64,000 nt of DNA from Marinifilum_A sediminis (GCA_947496465.1 CANMCX010000006.1:110395-174394), one strand, 5' to 3'; counted from the first letter of the stretch, positions 53,948-63,688 are shown. Notes: generated by a model from the letters alone, not told the origin. Made by a program: numbers and translations.

Positions 53948-55213
53948 CTATCCATCATCACGAATTGCCTCAATTGGTCTAACTTCCATAGCTCTTTTGG
54001 CAGGAATAACTCCAGCAAAAAGTCCAGCTATTATCAAAATAAACAAAGCTATTAATGCAACATTGAAATCAACCTCAGGATTGGTAAACATACTTTCGTC
54101 ACCACCTCCATTTTGTATCGCCTTACTGATTACTTCCAAAAGCAAGACTCCAAATACCAATCCAAACCATCCGGCAATGGCGGTTAAAACAACCGATTCA
54201 GTTAAAATAGAACTAATAATTATGGATGGAGATGCTCCTAAGGCTCTTTGAATACCAATCTCTTTTGTTCGTTTTTTTACGATAAAAAGCATGATGTTAC
54301 TGACCCCTATAATTCCTGCCAACAAAGTACCTGTTCCTACAATCCAAATTAATCCGGCAATTCCCATAAATAAGTTATTGATTTGAATGAACTCTTTCTC
54401 CACATTATTACTCCCAATTGCTCGTTGATCATCTGGGTGAATTTTGTGTCGGCGCTTTAGCAGAGCTTTCACTTTTTCTTCTACATAAGTAGCCGTATAT
54501 TCTTTTTTTGAGGTTATTGAATAGTGTCCAACTCTATTCCCATAATTATAGGTCTTTTGCAATGTTGTAAAAGGAATAAAAATGCATTGATTCTGCCAAT
54601 CGCCCCAACCTTGGTTGTGCATTGATTTAAATGTACCTACCACCTGAAAGAATACGCCATTAATTTTAATATATGTTCCTATTGGATCTTCATCCTCCTC
54701 AAAAAGTACTTCTATCACTCTTTTTCCTAAAATCGCAATTTTCCGTTTTTCATTCATATCAACCTGGTTGAGAAAACGACCAGCTGTAATGGTTACAGGA
54801 TCTATTTTATTCACCTCTGGCACATCGCCCAGAATATTAAATGCTCCGGTTTTTAGTTTATGAATTACATTGTTGTTACCATCTCCTCCACGCGCCTGAA
54901 TTCGAGGAGCCAAAAGAGCTATCTCAGGTATATTATCCAAAATGGCTTTAGTATCCTGATTAGTAAAATTGTATCTTCTGCCTTGTTTGTAACCTTTGTA
55001 GGGTTTACTCGTTGGTTGCGCCCAAACAAATACCGAATTTGTCGCAAAATCTCCCATTCCATGATATACACCATTTTCGAGTCCCTGACCAGAGCCAAGC
55101 ATAATAATGAGCATGAAAATCCCCCAAAAAACACCAAATGCTGTCAAAAAAGTTCTTAGTTTATTGGCTCTTAGCGCCATATAAATTTCGGTCCACCTAT
55201 CTCTATCAAACAT
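53948..55213 (-). CDS. MacB-type ABC transporter permease
   Basis: 421 residues. N-terminal membrane helix (about 20-42, FLTAFGVFWGIFMLIIMLGSG), a MacB periplasmic core domain (about 45-250), then the FtsX-like domain with three helices (about 290-415), including IGVSNIMLFIVKKRTKEIGIQRALGASP. No ATPase gene is adjacent. It is the partner of the next permease gene upstream; the two could form one heteromeric exporter. Confidence 0.9.
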   Translation of the reverse strand: MFDRDRWTEIYMALRANKLRTFLTAFGVFWGIFMLIIMLGSGQGLENGVYHGMGDFATNSVFVWAQPTSKPYKGYKQGRRYNFTNQDTKAILDNIPEIALLAPRIQARGGDGNNNVIHKLKTGAFNILGDVPEVNKIDPVTITAGRFLNQVDMNEKRKIAILGKRVIEVLFEEDEDPIGTYIKINGVFFQVVGTFKSMHNQGWGDWQNQCIFIPFTTLQKTYNYGNRVGHYSITSKKEYTATYVEEKVKALLKRRHKIHPDDQRAIGSNNVEKEFIQINNLFMGIAGLIWIVGTGTLLAGIIGVSNIMLFIVKKRTKEIGIQRALGASPSIIISSILTESVVLTAIAGWFGLVFGVLLLEVISKAIQNGGGDESMFTNPEVDFNVALIALFILIIAGLFAGVIPAKRAMEVRPIEAIRDDG

Positions 55214-55263
55214 ATATTATAAGGTATAATTGCTATTATAAAATTGATTGTAATTTATTGAGA

Positions 55264-56490
55264 TTATTCGTCGGCTAATGCCTCAATTGGTTTTACATTT
55301 GCCGCTTTCCAAGCTGGAAAGAAACCTGCAATTAGTCCAGCAAAAACGAGTACAAGAGTAGCTTGAATCCCAACACTTAAATCTACTGATGGGTTCATGA
55401 AAAACTCTATTTGAGTATGTGGAGCCAGCACTTCCAAAAGGATTACGCCAAATACCAAACCAATATATCCTGCCACAGAAGTAATCAAAACGGATTCTAA
55501 TAAAACGAGACCGACAATTGAATTTGGTGATGCTCCCAAAGCCTTTCGTATTCCTATTTCTCTGGTTCGTTCGCGTACAACAATTATCATTATATTGCTA
55601 ACACCTACAATACCTGCAATAATTGTGAATGCCCCAATTATCCAGACAAATATCCTTATCCCTGCAAAGAGCGCCATTGTACGTTGATATCCTTCCATAT
55701 TGTTGTTAATCCACATGGCTCTTTTATCTGTTGGATCAAATTTATGACGAGAGGCAAAACTACTTCTAATGTGATCCTCCATTTGTTTTAGAGCCTCAAT
55801 ATCGTGAGTGTTTGTTGTGAAAGACATATTTGAAATTCGATTGGCACCATTAAATACTCTTTGAGCAGTAGATACAGGTACATAAACTCGTTGCAGGTCG
55901 CGTTCCGAATGATCGGTGAAGGTTCCTATCACCTGAAAAGGAATACCATTAATTTTTATGTATTTCCCAACAGGTTCTTCTTTTTTAAATAAAGCCTCCT
56001 CGACTATGGTACTGATAGAAACTACTTTCCTAAACTTTTTCACATCTACTTCATTTAAAAACCGACCTTTTATGGTTGTAGTATTTTCCAATGTTTCGGT
56101 ATCAGGATGAACCGCAATGATATTGTAATTCACAAATTCGGATTTATAGGAGAGTAAATTATTCCTCCAAATGGAAAATCGAGAACTGATTTTATCAACA
56201 TCTATACCCGAATCCTTCGTGCGATCGTAATCTTCATTCGTAAATTGAATTCTACGCCCCGGCTGCATTCCATTAAATGCTAAACTAGTTCTTCCACTGT
56301 ATATCCATAAGCTGTTTACAGCATCGCGTTTAAATTGATCCAAAACACCATTTTGTAATCCATTGCCTGAACCTAATAAGATAATAAGCATGAATATTCC
56401 CCAGGAAACACTAAATCCAGTAAGAATTGTTCGCAGTTTGTTTTTTCGAATGGTTTCGAAAATCTCTTGCCATTTGTCTAAATCGAACAT
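55264..56490 (-). CDS. MacB-type ABC transporter permease (paired with the downstream gene)
   Basis: 408 residues with the same layout: one N-terminal helix, a MacB periplasmic core domain, then three FtsX-type helices with the conserved GVSNIMIIVVRERTREIGIRKALGAS. I chose the ATG at 56490, since the longer start adds an untypical segment. The gene is 50 bases upstream of its paralog, and the two proteins align over their full length, so this is a tandem duplication. The ATPase and adaptor protein must be encoded elsewhere. Confidence 0.9.
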   Translation of the reverse strand: MFDLDKWQEIFETIRKNKLRTILTGFSVSWGIFMLIILLGSGNGLQNGVLDQFKRDAVNSLWIYSGRTSLAFNGMQPGRRIQFTNEDYDRTKDSGIDVDKISSRFSIWRNNLLSYKSEFVNYNIIAVHPDTETLENTTTIKGRFLNEVDVKKFRKVVSISTIVEEALFKKEEPVGKYIKINGIPFQVIGTFTDHSERDLQRVYVPVSTAQRVFNGANRISNMSFTTNTHDIEALKQMEDHIRSSFASRHKFDPTDKRAMWINNNMEGYQRTMALFAGIRIFVWIIGAFTIIAGIVGVSNIMIIVVRERTREIGIRKALGASPNSIVGLVLLESVLITSVAGYIGLVFGVILLEVLAPHTQIEFFMNPSVDLSVGIQATLVLVFAGLIAGFFPAWKAANVKPIEALADE

Positions 56491-56715
56491 ATGCAGTTTT
56501 TTAGAATTGTACATACAAATACACACAAGACTGTTGCGTGATTTCTGTGGTATCCTAAAAATGAGTGGTAATTAATAACATGGATGGCTTTCTTACTGCA
56601 ATATAGAGAAAGAATTAAAAGAAATCAAAATATTTTATCAAATATCAAATGAATATATGTGAGAATCTGAGAATGTTAAATAATGTTTAAATCACAATTT
56701 AAGGCAAACATGTTG

Positions 56716-56745
56716 TTGACTTATTACAAATTTATTCTACTTTTG
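56716..56745 (+). promoter_or_regulatory. Strong Bacteroidota-type promoter upstream of a probable small RNA
   Basis: TTG at 56716-56718, 19 bases, then TACTTTTG at 56738-56745, followed by GCGCCCG. The same TACTTTTGCGCC sequence occurs before rpsF (45245). Start site expected near 56750-56754. Confidence 0.6.
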
Positions 56746-56751
56746 CGCCCG

Positions 56752-56850
56752 ATTAAGACTCAAGTATCTCTCTTATTAGTGTAATCGCTAGATTATCAAT
56801 GGAGAGATCTTTGAAAATTAGGGGATTTTCATAAAATGAGTTTTTTTAGT
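56752..56850 (+). ncRNA. Probable small RNA, compact multi-hairpin fold
   Basis: About 100 bases between the promoter at 56738 and a T-run at 56841. Pairings read by eye: a closing stem AAGACTCA (56755-56762) with TGAGTTTT (56837-56844); a long arm ATCTCTC (56766-56772) with GAGAGAT (56802-56808), capped by the inner hairpin TAATC/GATTA (56782-56795); and a 3' hairpin GAAAAT/ATTTTC (56813-56830). The arrangement of a closing stem, a large arm and a side hairpin recalls 6S-like RNAs of this phylum, but I cannot confirm the family. No ORF is credible here. Confidence 0.45.
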
Positions 56851-56869
56851 TAGTTGGTTAATGGTTAGA

Positions 56870-56897
56870 AAAAATGGCTGTATGTACAGCCATTTTT
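56870..56897 (+). terminator. Terminator after the small RNA region
   Basis: AAAAATGGCTGTA / TACAGCCATTTTT, 13 perfect base pairs with a two-base centre, followed by T-rich sequence. It would end a transcript starting near 56752 that reads past the first T-run. Confidence 0.7.
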
Positions 56898-57040
56898 CGT
56901 TCCCAAACCATTTAATCTTTTTTAACTTTCCTTTGCAGCTGTTAACCGCAGTATGCCTTACCTTTGATATGTAATCAAAACAAAAAAAGAACAGAGTAGT
57001 TTTATCATAGATTGAGATTAAGGTTAACACGTAGTGTTAG

Positions 57041-57066
57041 AAAGGATCGAAGGAGTTCGATCCTTT
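57041..57066 (+). terminator. Terminator or attenuator before the methyltransferase gene
   Basis: AAAGGATCGAA / TTCGATCCTTT with a GGAG loop, followed by a T-run directly before an ATG. A second -7-like TACCTTTG lies at 56959-56966, so a transcript of about 95 bases would end here. Read-through would enter the methyltransferase gene. Confidence 0.75.
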
Positions 57067-57118
57067 TTTTATGCCTGATAGTTTGTGCATAGCATCCTTT
57101 TTTTGTTCCTTAGAATCT

Positions 57119-57742
57119 ATGAAATTGGATGATATATATAGAGGTATTCCTCTCGATAAAATTCCCTGGAACCGAACAATTCCTCCTTCATTATTATCAG
57201 ATTGCATTGAGAATAACACTGTTTTTCCCAGTCATATTCTTGATTTAGGTTGTGGATTGGGTCACTATTCAGCCTATTACTCCCAAAAAGGCTATCAAAT
57301 TACAGGAATAGATTCTTCAGAGATATCTATTAAACATGCCAAAACTTTGTTTGAGTCGAATCACTTAAAAGGAGATTTCTTTAATCAGGATTTGTGTGGA
57401 GAATTGAAACTTCCGAAACTAGAAGTTGATTTTGCCTTCGATTATGAAGTGTTACATCACATTTATCCGGAACAGAGAGATTTTTATCTTCGAAATGTGA
57501 AAAGTTTACTCAAAAAAGACGCTTATTATCTTTCGATCTGTTTTTCCGAAGAGGATGTAAATTTTGGTACTAAGGGAAAATACAGAACTACGCCAATTGG
57601 TACTCGCTTGTATTTCTCTTCAATATCAGAAATTAAAGAATTGATGGAAAAACATTTTACAATCATTGAATTAAAACAGGTAGAATTGCCTGGTAAACCA
57701 ATTCCACATCAAGCAATCTTTTGCCTGATGCGGAAATTATAA
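57119..57742 (+). CDS. Class I SAM-dependent methyltransferase
   Basis: 207 residues. The SAM site is ILDLGCGLGHYSAYYS; the acidic residue GIDSSE and the FAFDYEVLHHIYP segment are consistent with methyltransferase domain 25/11 types. The segment MKLDDIYRGIPLDKIPWN is near the start. I chose the ATG at 57119 over the ATG at 57071, which falls directly on the T-run of a terminator. Substrate unknown. Confidence 0.75.
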   Translation: MKLDDIYRGIPLDKIPWNRTIPPSLLSDCIENNTVFPSHILDLGCGLGHYSAYYSQKGYQITGIDSSEISIKHAKTLFESNHLKGDFFNQDLCGELKLPKLEVDFAFDYEVLHHIYPEQRDFYLRNVKSLLKKDAYYLSICFSEEDVNFGTKGKYRTTPIGTRLYFSSISEIKELMEKHFTIIELKQVELPGKPIPHQAIFCLMRKL

Positions 57743-57746
57743 TATT

Positions 57747-58151
57747 CTACTTTAAGTACTCGCTAAAAAGCTCGTCAAATACTTCTCCCTTAGACAAACG
57801 ACCCTTAACCAGACAAATAGTAAATACCTTGCCTTTGGCACAAAGTTTATTGTCCGACATACGGTAAATGTCTTCATGAAATATCAACTTCACACCTTCT
57901 CTTTTCACATATAACTTAATCTCAAATTCATCACCACTAGTTAAGGAGGTTTTGTAATCAATTTCGATACGTGAAACCATAGCGTCTACTCCTTCTTCGT
58001 GCAATTGCTTAAAATTACTTCCAATCGACTCTAAAAATTCATGACGTGCATGTTCTAAATAGTTTTGATACACAGAGTTATTTACAACTCCCTGCAAGTC
58101 ACATTCATAATCGCGTACCTTAAGTTTTAATGTATATATGTATTGATTCAT
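57747..58151 (-). CDS. Hotdog-fold acyl-CoA thioesterase (YbgC/FadM type)
   Basis: 134 residues. The family signature LKVRDYECDLQGVVNNSVYQNYLEHARHEF contains the catalytic-Asp region (V(R)DYE-DLQGVVNN type). It hydrolyses acyl-CoA or acyl-ACP thioesters. I chose the ATG at 58151, as the extension to 58205 is hydrophobic and unlike the family. It is convergent with the methyltransferase gene, 4 bases apart. Confidence 0.88.
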   Translation of the reverse strand: MNQYIYTLKLKVRDYECDLQGVVNNSVYQNYLEHARHEFLESIGSNFKQLHEEGVDAMVSRIEIDYKTSLTSGDEFEIKLYVKREGVKLIFHEDIYRMSDNKLCAKGKVFTICLVKGRLSKGEVFDELFSEYLK

Positions 58152-58247
58152 TGTAGTTGAATAATATAAGTTTGATAAATGAATGGTGAAAGTAAGTAAA
58201 AGCAATTAAATCTAGCATTTCTATTAAGATAAAATAGGTCAAAGAAA

Positions 58248-58283
58248 GAACCGGAAACCCAAATTAGATTGTTCTTCCGGTTC
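58248..58283 (-). terminator. Terminator after the C25 protease gene
   Basis: GAACCGGAA / TTCCGGTTC with an 18-base loop; T-rich sequence follows on the minus-strand side. It lies about 145 bases past the protease stop codon. Confidence 0.6.
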
Positions 58284-58428
58284 GATAATTAAAAACTACT
58301 ACTTATTATCAATGATCAAATTAAATTCGATCAACTGAATTGGTGTGACTCATGCACCAATTTAGTAAGTTTTGGGACTGTATTAGGGGAATAACAGTCC
58401 CAGGAAAGCAAAGTATATCAACAAATTA

Positions 58429-61377
58429 TTACTTCACTACTAATTTCTTTGTCCAGCTTTTATCTTCCTGGTTAATCTGCACGATATAGATACCACTGGC
58501 AAGCTTACTTATATCCAATTCTTTTGCTCCATCAGTAAGATATGTTCCAACTACTTTTCCTGTTAAATTGATAATCTTTACACTCATTTCACCAGAAATA
58601 CCTGTCTGATCAATCTTAAAATGATCTACTGCAGGATTAGGATAAATATTAATTGTAACATTATCAGCAATATTTCTATCTCTTGAACTACTTCCATCTC
58701 CTACCTGAATAGTATAATCCTCAATTTCTCCATAGCTAGAGTTTCCACAAGGTTCTGGTGTTGAATTGTACGTAACACGCACTCTCATTCGAGTAGAACC
58801 TAAACTTGCTGTTGAAGGAACCTGAATTGAACCTGTTGCAGTTCCAAGACTACTGCCATAATTGTAATTCAAAACATACTCTTCATTCGATCCGGTAAAT
58901 TCTCCATCTCTATTCCAATCGAACCAGACGGTTACGTGATTACGTGAATCTGGACGACCGATACTTACAGTAATATTGTAAGTTTCTCCCTGATCTACAT
59001 TTGCAACCTGAGAAGTATTGTTAGAGTATCCATCACAAGTTGTACTGTTGTTAATATCTCCGAAGCTCACATTCGAAATGTATTCGTATGAACCACATCC
59101 ATTGGTTGTTGCCTCACAATAATCCTGAACAATAACCGGACTTACAGAGATCATATTCGTAATGGTTTTGGTATCGGAACTACCACTATTGGCAACAGTT
59201 AGTGATACGGCATAAGTTCCTTCGCTATTATAGGTAACTGTTGGGTTCTGCAAACTACTTACCGATGGTGAACCACCTGTAAATGACCAATTCCATGAAG
59301 TTGGACTGTTTGATGATAGATCGGTAAAGCTAATGCTCTCACCTTCGTTAATGCTGGTTTTATCAGAAGTAAAGCTTGCAACTACATCATCACCGCCACT
59401 ACCGCTTATGCTAATATCAGCTACATAAGGAATTTTGTTGTAACCTGTTACGGTCAATTTAATTGTTCCGTTTGAAGGAAGTGGACTAAAACTTATACTT
59501 GCAGCACCATTACTTGTCTTGGCAGTTCCAATAATTTCACCATTTAAAGTCATAGATACCCAGGCATCGTTAGTAGTACTGGTAATGTTGAAACTATTAG
59601 ATCCTGGCACCACAGTTCCCGAATGATTTACCTGCAATGCACTTGGGGTTTTGGTTCTAATTTGGAGTGAAGGATCACCAAACACAGTCCATGTATCCAG
59701 CATATTTTCACCACCTGATCCGTAAACATCAACCATTTCGAACATCCCGTTAAGGGCAATACCGGCAAAGGTTCTTCTGATATTGTTGGCGTAACTCTCA
59801 ATTAGAATGTCATTCATTTCCGTTTGAGCAATCATTGGAGGAACCCACGATTGATTAATGGTTGAAGCACAAATAGCCATTGCTCCTGTTGGTTCTCCGT
59901 TATTTGTAGCGCGTAACCATGCTTCAGCAAAACAAGTTATATTTTTAAAATTACCATTTACACAAGCAACATCGAATATAAAAGGAAGCTTATTGTTGTT
60001 GCTTAAGTTATTTACGTTAGTACTGGTATAAACCATACTTGCAAAGCCGGTATTGGATCCGTGTCCAACATAGTTGATAATTCCTTTCCCTGCATTCAAT
60101 AAGTTGGTCAATTGTGCTGCCGATCCGCCATCTTGATTGCAAGGAGTAATATTGTATCCATAACCTTCCAACTTTCCTTCAATGGCGCTCATGTGTTGTT
60201 CATCAGATGGATTCGATCCTTCATTTGAAGCGATACCAACCCCAGAAGCCAACCATGTATCTGATACAGTAACATCTCTTTCGTAATGAATGGTTCTTTC
60301 TACCTGAGTGGTAACTTGAGCTCCAGTCTGTGCTGAAAAACGTCCGACAAATATGTCGATGTAGTGGTCGTTTCCTACGATGAAACCATAGTTGTTATCC
60401 GAATCTCCTGCGCCTGTTGATGACGTAGGAACCTGTGGAGCATCTCCAACTAACAACAAGTAAGTTAATCCATTGTTGCTGTAGTAATTGCTTACATAGG
60501 TTTTTATAGCAGCTGCACTACCAATAGAACTGTAGGCTACCATCTCAACACGAATACCCTTTTGCTTTTTCCATGCAACGTAATCTGCCATTTCGTCCAT
60601 ATAATCGTCGTAGCAGATGATCAGCATGTTGCCTGGCTCATCGTTTAAGGCAGCATACTTTGTATTCGATGGTGCATAGTTTAGAAAATGAGATTGATAC
60701 ACTTTTTCGAATCCATTATCTGCCACAGAAGACTTTGTGCCCGACATTACATTCTTAGTAGACATTTTGCCACTATCGCTTACTTTCAATTCAATATGAG
60801 TATAGATTCTCAACTTTTTCTGAACCGGATTGTAAGCAATTGGATTCACTACAAGAGCTTGACCACGAACACTTCTTAAAATATAAGGATCGTTCATTGT
60901 TGCTAAATCCGAAGGGTAAAAGGCATCTTGCTGATAAGCCTCTCCATAAGTATATGGAATGGATTTAGGATCGATATCACGAGTAAGATTACCCTTTGAG
61001 GAAACTACTTTGATATCATCAATTTCGATAAATTCGGAAGACACCACTTCTACCTTCATGTCGGCTCTTGCCGGAATCGTAATAGATTGAGCAAAGCGAG
61101 GAAGTGCGGGATTTCCTTTTTCAAGGATGTCTCCCATCGCATTTGCTTCCACCTTATAAGCATTTTCAGATGCAATCCAGATGAGATCGTAAGAGTTTAA
61201 ATTAAAATCAATGTGGTACTCACTCCCTGAGGAAGATCGCAAACTCATCTCATTTTTATCGAAACGATCGTTCGGATTGATTTTAATGTGTTCTCGCTTC
61301 TGAGCCGAAGCTCCAATGCTCGTGAGTATGGCAATAGCCATAACCCATACTTTTAAAAAGTAAAGATTCTTTTTCAT
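58429..61377 (-). CDS. C25-family (gingipain-like) secreted cysteine protease with T9SS sorting domain
   Basis: 982 residues. Signal peptide (to residue 25); a prodomain-like N-terminal region (about 30-220); a caspase-like C25 catalytic domain with His in INYVGHGSNTGF (about 437) and Cys in FDVACVNGNFKN (about 470); an Ig-like segment; a PKD domain (about 662-750); a GEVED domain with VWFDWNRDGEF (about 822); and a C-terminal T9SS type A sorting domain (YPNPAVDHFKID, about 905-982) that sends it to the cell surface or outside. Specificity is not readable. It is monocistronic. Confidence 0.93.
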   Translation of the reverse strand: MKKNLYFLKVWVMAIAILTSIGASAQKREHIKINPNDRFDKNEMSLRSSSGSEYHIDFNLNSYDLIWIASENAYKVEANAMGDILEKGNPALPRFAQSITIPARADMKVEVVSSEFIEIDDIKVVSSKGNLTRDIDPKSIPYTYGEAYQQDAFYPSDLATMNDPYILRSVRGQALVVNPIAYNPVQKKLRIYTHIELKVSDSGKMSTKNVMSGTKSSVADNGFEKVYQSHFLNYAPSNTKYAALNDEPGNMLIICYDDYMDEMADYVAWKKQKGIRVEMVAYSSIGSAAAIKTYVSNYYSNNGLTYLLLVGDAPQVPTSSTGAGDSDNNYGFIVGNDHYIDIFVGRFSAQTGAQVTTQVERTIHYERDVTVSDTWLASGVGIASNEGSNPSDEQHMSAIEGKLEGYGYNITPCNQDGGSAAQLTNLLNAGKGIINYVGHGSNTGFASMVYTSTNVNNLSNNNKLPFIFDVACVNGNFKNITCFAEAWLRATNNGEPTGAMAICASTINQSWVPPMIAQTEMNDILIESYANNIRRTFAGIALNGMFEMVDVYGSGGENMLDTWTVFGDPSLQIRTKTPSALQVNHSGTVVPGSNSFNITSTTNDAWVSMTLNGEIIGTAKTSNGAASISFSPLPSNGTIKLTVTGYNKIPYVADISISGSGGDDVVASFTSDKTSINEGESISFTDLSSNSPTSWNWSFTGGSPSVSSLQNPTVTYNSEGTYAVSLTVANSGSSDTKTITNMISVSPVIVQDYCEATTNGCGSYEYISNVSFGDINNSTTCDGYSNNTSQVANVDQGETYNITVSIGRPDSRNHVTVWFDWNRDGEFTGSNEEYVLNYNYGSSLGTATGSIQVPSTASLGSTRMRVRVTYNSTPEPCGNSSYGEIEDYTIQVGDGSSSRDRNIADNVTINIYPNPAVDHFKIDQTGISGEMSVKIINLTGKVVGTYLTDGAKELDISKLASGIYIVQINQEDKSWTKKLVVK

Positions 61378-61960
61378 AAGTAAAATAAATTTAGTTTATA
61401 GTAATTAATCAATAAACAAATCACTACCTGAGTGCCGAGTCAAAACACACAGTAAATTAATAGGGTAGATTTATTTATTACAACCCTTTATTCCTGAAAA
61501 CTGAAAAAGGTAACCCTCAAAATAAGTTTTTTTATCGTTTATTATTTGTCATACAAAAACACAAGTTTCGTGATCGGTATTGCTTTTACAATAGAACAAT
61601 ATAAATATTGATGAAAAACATTGAAAAAAGTGTAAATGTGTATAAATAGACATATTAACATACTTAACAGGTAACTTATCCTACCTAGACAGAATTCTTA
61701 TTAAGAAATTTATTATTAATGATAAAATATATTTTACGCTTGCATAAAATTCAAAACTTTAATTATAAATAACCATCTACTAAAGATACTATCCTTACCA
61801 ACTACTTTACCAATAAATACTACACATGTGAACTATCTAAACATGGTAAGAAAAACCTATTTTTAACATATTAACATCTTTTAACTTTTCTGACAAATAA
61901 TTATATCCTAAATTTAATAGTGATAAGAGTTTTAATATTAACCTTTTAACAATTAAAATA
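61378..61960. other. Gap between the protease and the HU-like gene
   Basis: 583 bases of A/T-rich DNA with no credible ORF, RNA or repeat that I can see. It should contain the two divergent promoters. Confidence 0.5.
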
Positions 61961-62656
61961 ATGATTGAATACTATTTAAATTTGAACATGTTGACTGAAG
62001 ATCCGAATGATTGTATTGCTAAGCCATCTCCAATTCGGGTTTTAAATCGAGAAGATCTGATAAATGAATGTTGTAAAGAAGGTACAGGAATAACTCCTTA
62101 CGAGGCAGAAAGTATTTTCAAACGTCTTGAAACGGTGGTAACCGAAAGTTTGGAAAAAGGCTATGCCATTAATACTCCATTGATAAATATTTCACCAAGT
62201 ATCACCGGAGTTTTTGATGATTTTAACGATAGTTTCGATGTGAACCGACACAAACTTCGCTTTAATTCAACTCCTGGGGTTCTCTTAAAAAAGGCTGCTG
62301 AAGAAACAAAGCTTCATAAAATTGAGCCTAAATCTGCACTTGTAGATATTTACAGCTTTACCGATCACACAAATACTGAAGAGATGGATATTGCATCTCC
62401 TGGGGGTATTGGTGAACTAAAAGGGAAGCGCTTAAAATCGGAAGAAGCGGATACTACACAGGGAATCTTCTTTATTGCAGATGATGGAACGGAACACAGG
62501 GTTGTTGTTTACGTGACCAATACGGATTCTACCCAAATTTTTCAAATACCTGCCACTTTGGTTGCAGGAAATTATAAACTTCAAGTTAGAAGCATTCACA
62601 AAAACAATAAGAAGTTAAGCATTGGCTCTTATGCCAAAACACTAACAGTACAATAA
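61961..62656 (+). CDS. HU-like DNA-binding protein with C-terminal DUF4469-type Ig fold
   Basis: 231 residues. The N-terminal half (about 1-125) follows the HU-type DNA-binding-domain pattern seen in Bacteroidota (KPSPIRVLNREDLINECC, GVFDDFNDSFDVNRH, VLLKKAAEET). The C-terminal 95 residues (TQGIFFIADDGTEHRVVVYVTN, PATLVAGNYKLQVRS) look like the DUF4469 immunoglobulin-like domain. It is probably a nucleoid-associated or regulatory protein. A good terminator follows. Confidence 0.78.
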   Translation: MIEYYLNLNMLTEDPNDCIAKPSPIRVLNREDLINECCKEGTGITPYEAESIFKRLETVVTESLEKGYAINTPLINISPSITGVFDDFNDSFDVNRHKLRFNSTPGVLLKKAAEETKLHKIEPKSALVDIYSFTDHTNTEEMDIASPGGIGELKGKRLKSEEADTTQGIFFIADDGTEHRVVVYVTNTDSTQIFQIPATLVAGNYKLQVRSIHKNNKKLSIGSYAKTLTVQ

Positions 62657-62662
62657 ATTACT

Positions 62663-62684
62663 AAAGCCGGATGTTCCGGCTTTT
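62663..62684 (+). terminator. Terminator after the HU-like gene
   Basis: AAAGCCGG / CCGGCTTT with a 5-base loop and a T-run. Confidence 0.8.
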
Positions 62685-62868
62685 ATTTTGCTCCAAATTT
62701 TCCTTTACTGCTCCCCAACCTTTTTCTAGTGTACTCCCCACTCCTTCCCTCACTCGCTCCCGAAGCTTTCCCAAGTACGTAATTTTAGTTTTCCTACTAG
62801 CGAGGAAAAGGTTTGGCTATTAGGGAGGCTTTTTTTATCAGTTTAAGTGATTCTTTTAATAATAGATA

Positions 62869-62950
62869 ATTGATAGCCTCACTATGAGTGAAAGCACCAA
62901 AAAGTTAATGTTGAGGATATTATCCTAAATGATGCTCTCGGTAATTGGTA
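62869..62950. repeat. Degenerate REP-pair (BIME-like) copy upstream of the RAYT gene
   Basis: This 82-base stretch aligns with the full repeat unit at 63689-63768: TTGATAGCCTCACTATGAG, GTTGAGGATATTATCC and GATGCTCTCGGTAATT match the corresponding segments. It is about 75 bases upstream of the RAYT ATG. Confidence 0.7.
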
Positions 62951-63025
62951 TCTATTGTACAATTCATAGATTCATTTTTATTATCTTTAAATACAGCAAG
63001 TACATTATGCGAAAACTTTGTACAA

Positions 63026-63598
63026 ATGAATTTTGAAGAAGCTTACCTGTTTCATGTTTACAATCGAAGTAATAATGGAAGAATCATTTTCTATTCTCGT
63101 GAGAATTATCTATTCTTCCTTGAAAAATTGCATAAGCATTTAAAACCATATTGTAGTATTCTTGCATGGTGTCTTATGCCAACACATTTTCATTTGTTAA
63201 TTAGAGTAAATTCTATTAAGCCAGTAGGAATGAATAATGATTTGAATTTTTCAATTGGTAAAATGCTTAGTAGCTATACACGAGCATTACAGAAGGAACG
63301 AATGTTTAAAGGCTCGTTATTTCAAAATCATACTAAAGCAAAGTGTTTAAATAGAATTGAAGGATTGTCACTTTCGTACTGGGAAACTGAGTTTGGTGCG
63401 AATATAAACGTTGGAATGGATAAGTATAACTATCCCTCAGTTTGTTTCAATTACATTCACATGAATCCTGTCTTTGATGGTTTAGTTAATTCTCCTGAAG
63501 ATTGGGAATATTCCTCATATCGTGACTATTACTGTGAGAGAAATGGAACTTTAATCGATTATGATATAGCAAAGGAAGAAGATTTGTACAGTAATTAA
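63026..63598 (+). CDS. REP-associated tyrosine transposase (RAYT, TnpA_REP type)
   Basis: 190 residues, the usual size. It is a Y1-type HUH nuclease with the HUH motif in MPTHFHLLIR, a probable nucleophile Tyr in SSYTRALQKE, GSLFQNHTKAK, and the C-terminal FNYIHMNPVFDGLVNSPEDWEYSSY that defines the family. RAYTs cut at REP hairpins and are thought to have been domesticated. I chose the ATG at 63026 (MNFEEAYLFHVYNR), which is the family start; the longer frame overlaps the repeat. Its gene is bracketed by repeat copies on both sides. Confidence 0.9.
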   Translation: MNFEEAYLFHVYNRSNNGRIIFYSRENYLFFLEKLHKHLKPYCSILAWCLMPTHFHLLIRVNSIKPVGMNNDLNFSIGKMLSSYTRALQKERMFKGSLFQNHTKAKCLNRIEGLSLSYWETEFGANINVGMDKYNYPSVCFNYIHMNPVFDGLVNSPEDWEYSSYRDYYCERNGTLIDYDIAKEEDLYSN

Positions 63599-63599
63599 G

Positions 63600-63681
63600 G
63601 ATTGATAACCTCATTCGGAATACGAGTATCGAAATCTAATGTTCTGTGGATATCATTTCAAGTGATGCATTCAGTAATGCA
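63600..63681. repeat. Degenerate REP-pair copy directly after the RAYT gene
   Basis: It begins 2 bases past the RAYT stop. ATTGATAACCTCATTC, TGTGGATATCATTTCAAGTG and ATGCATTCAGTAAT align with the same unit as the copies on either side. Together with the upstream copy it forms a bracket around the gene. Confidence 0.7.
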
Positions 63682-63688
63682 ATTAATA

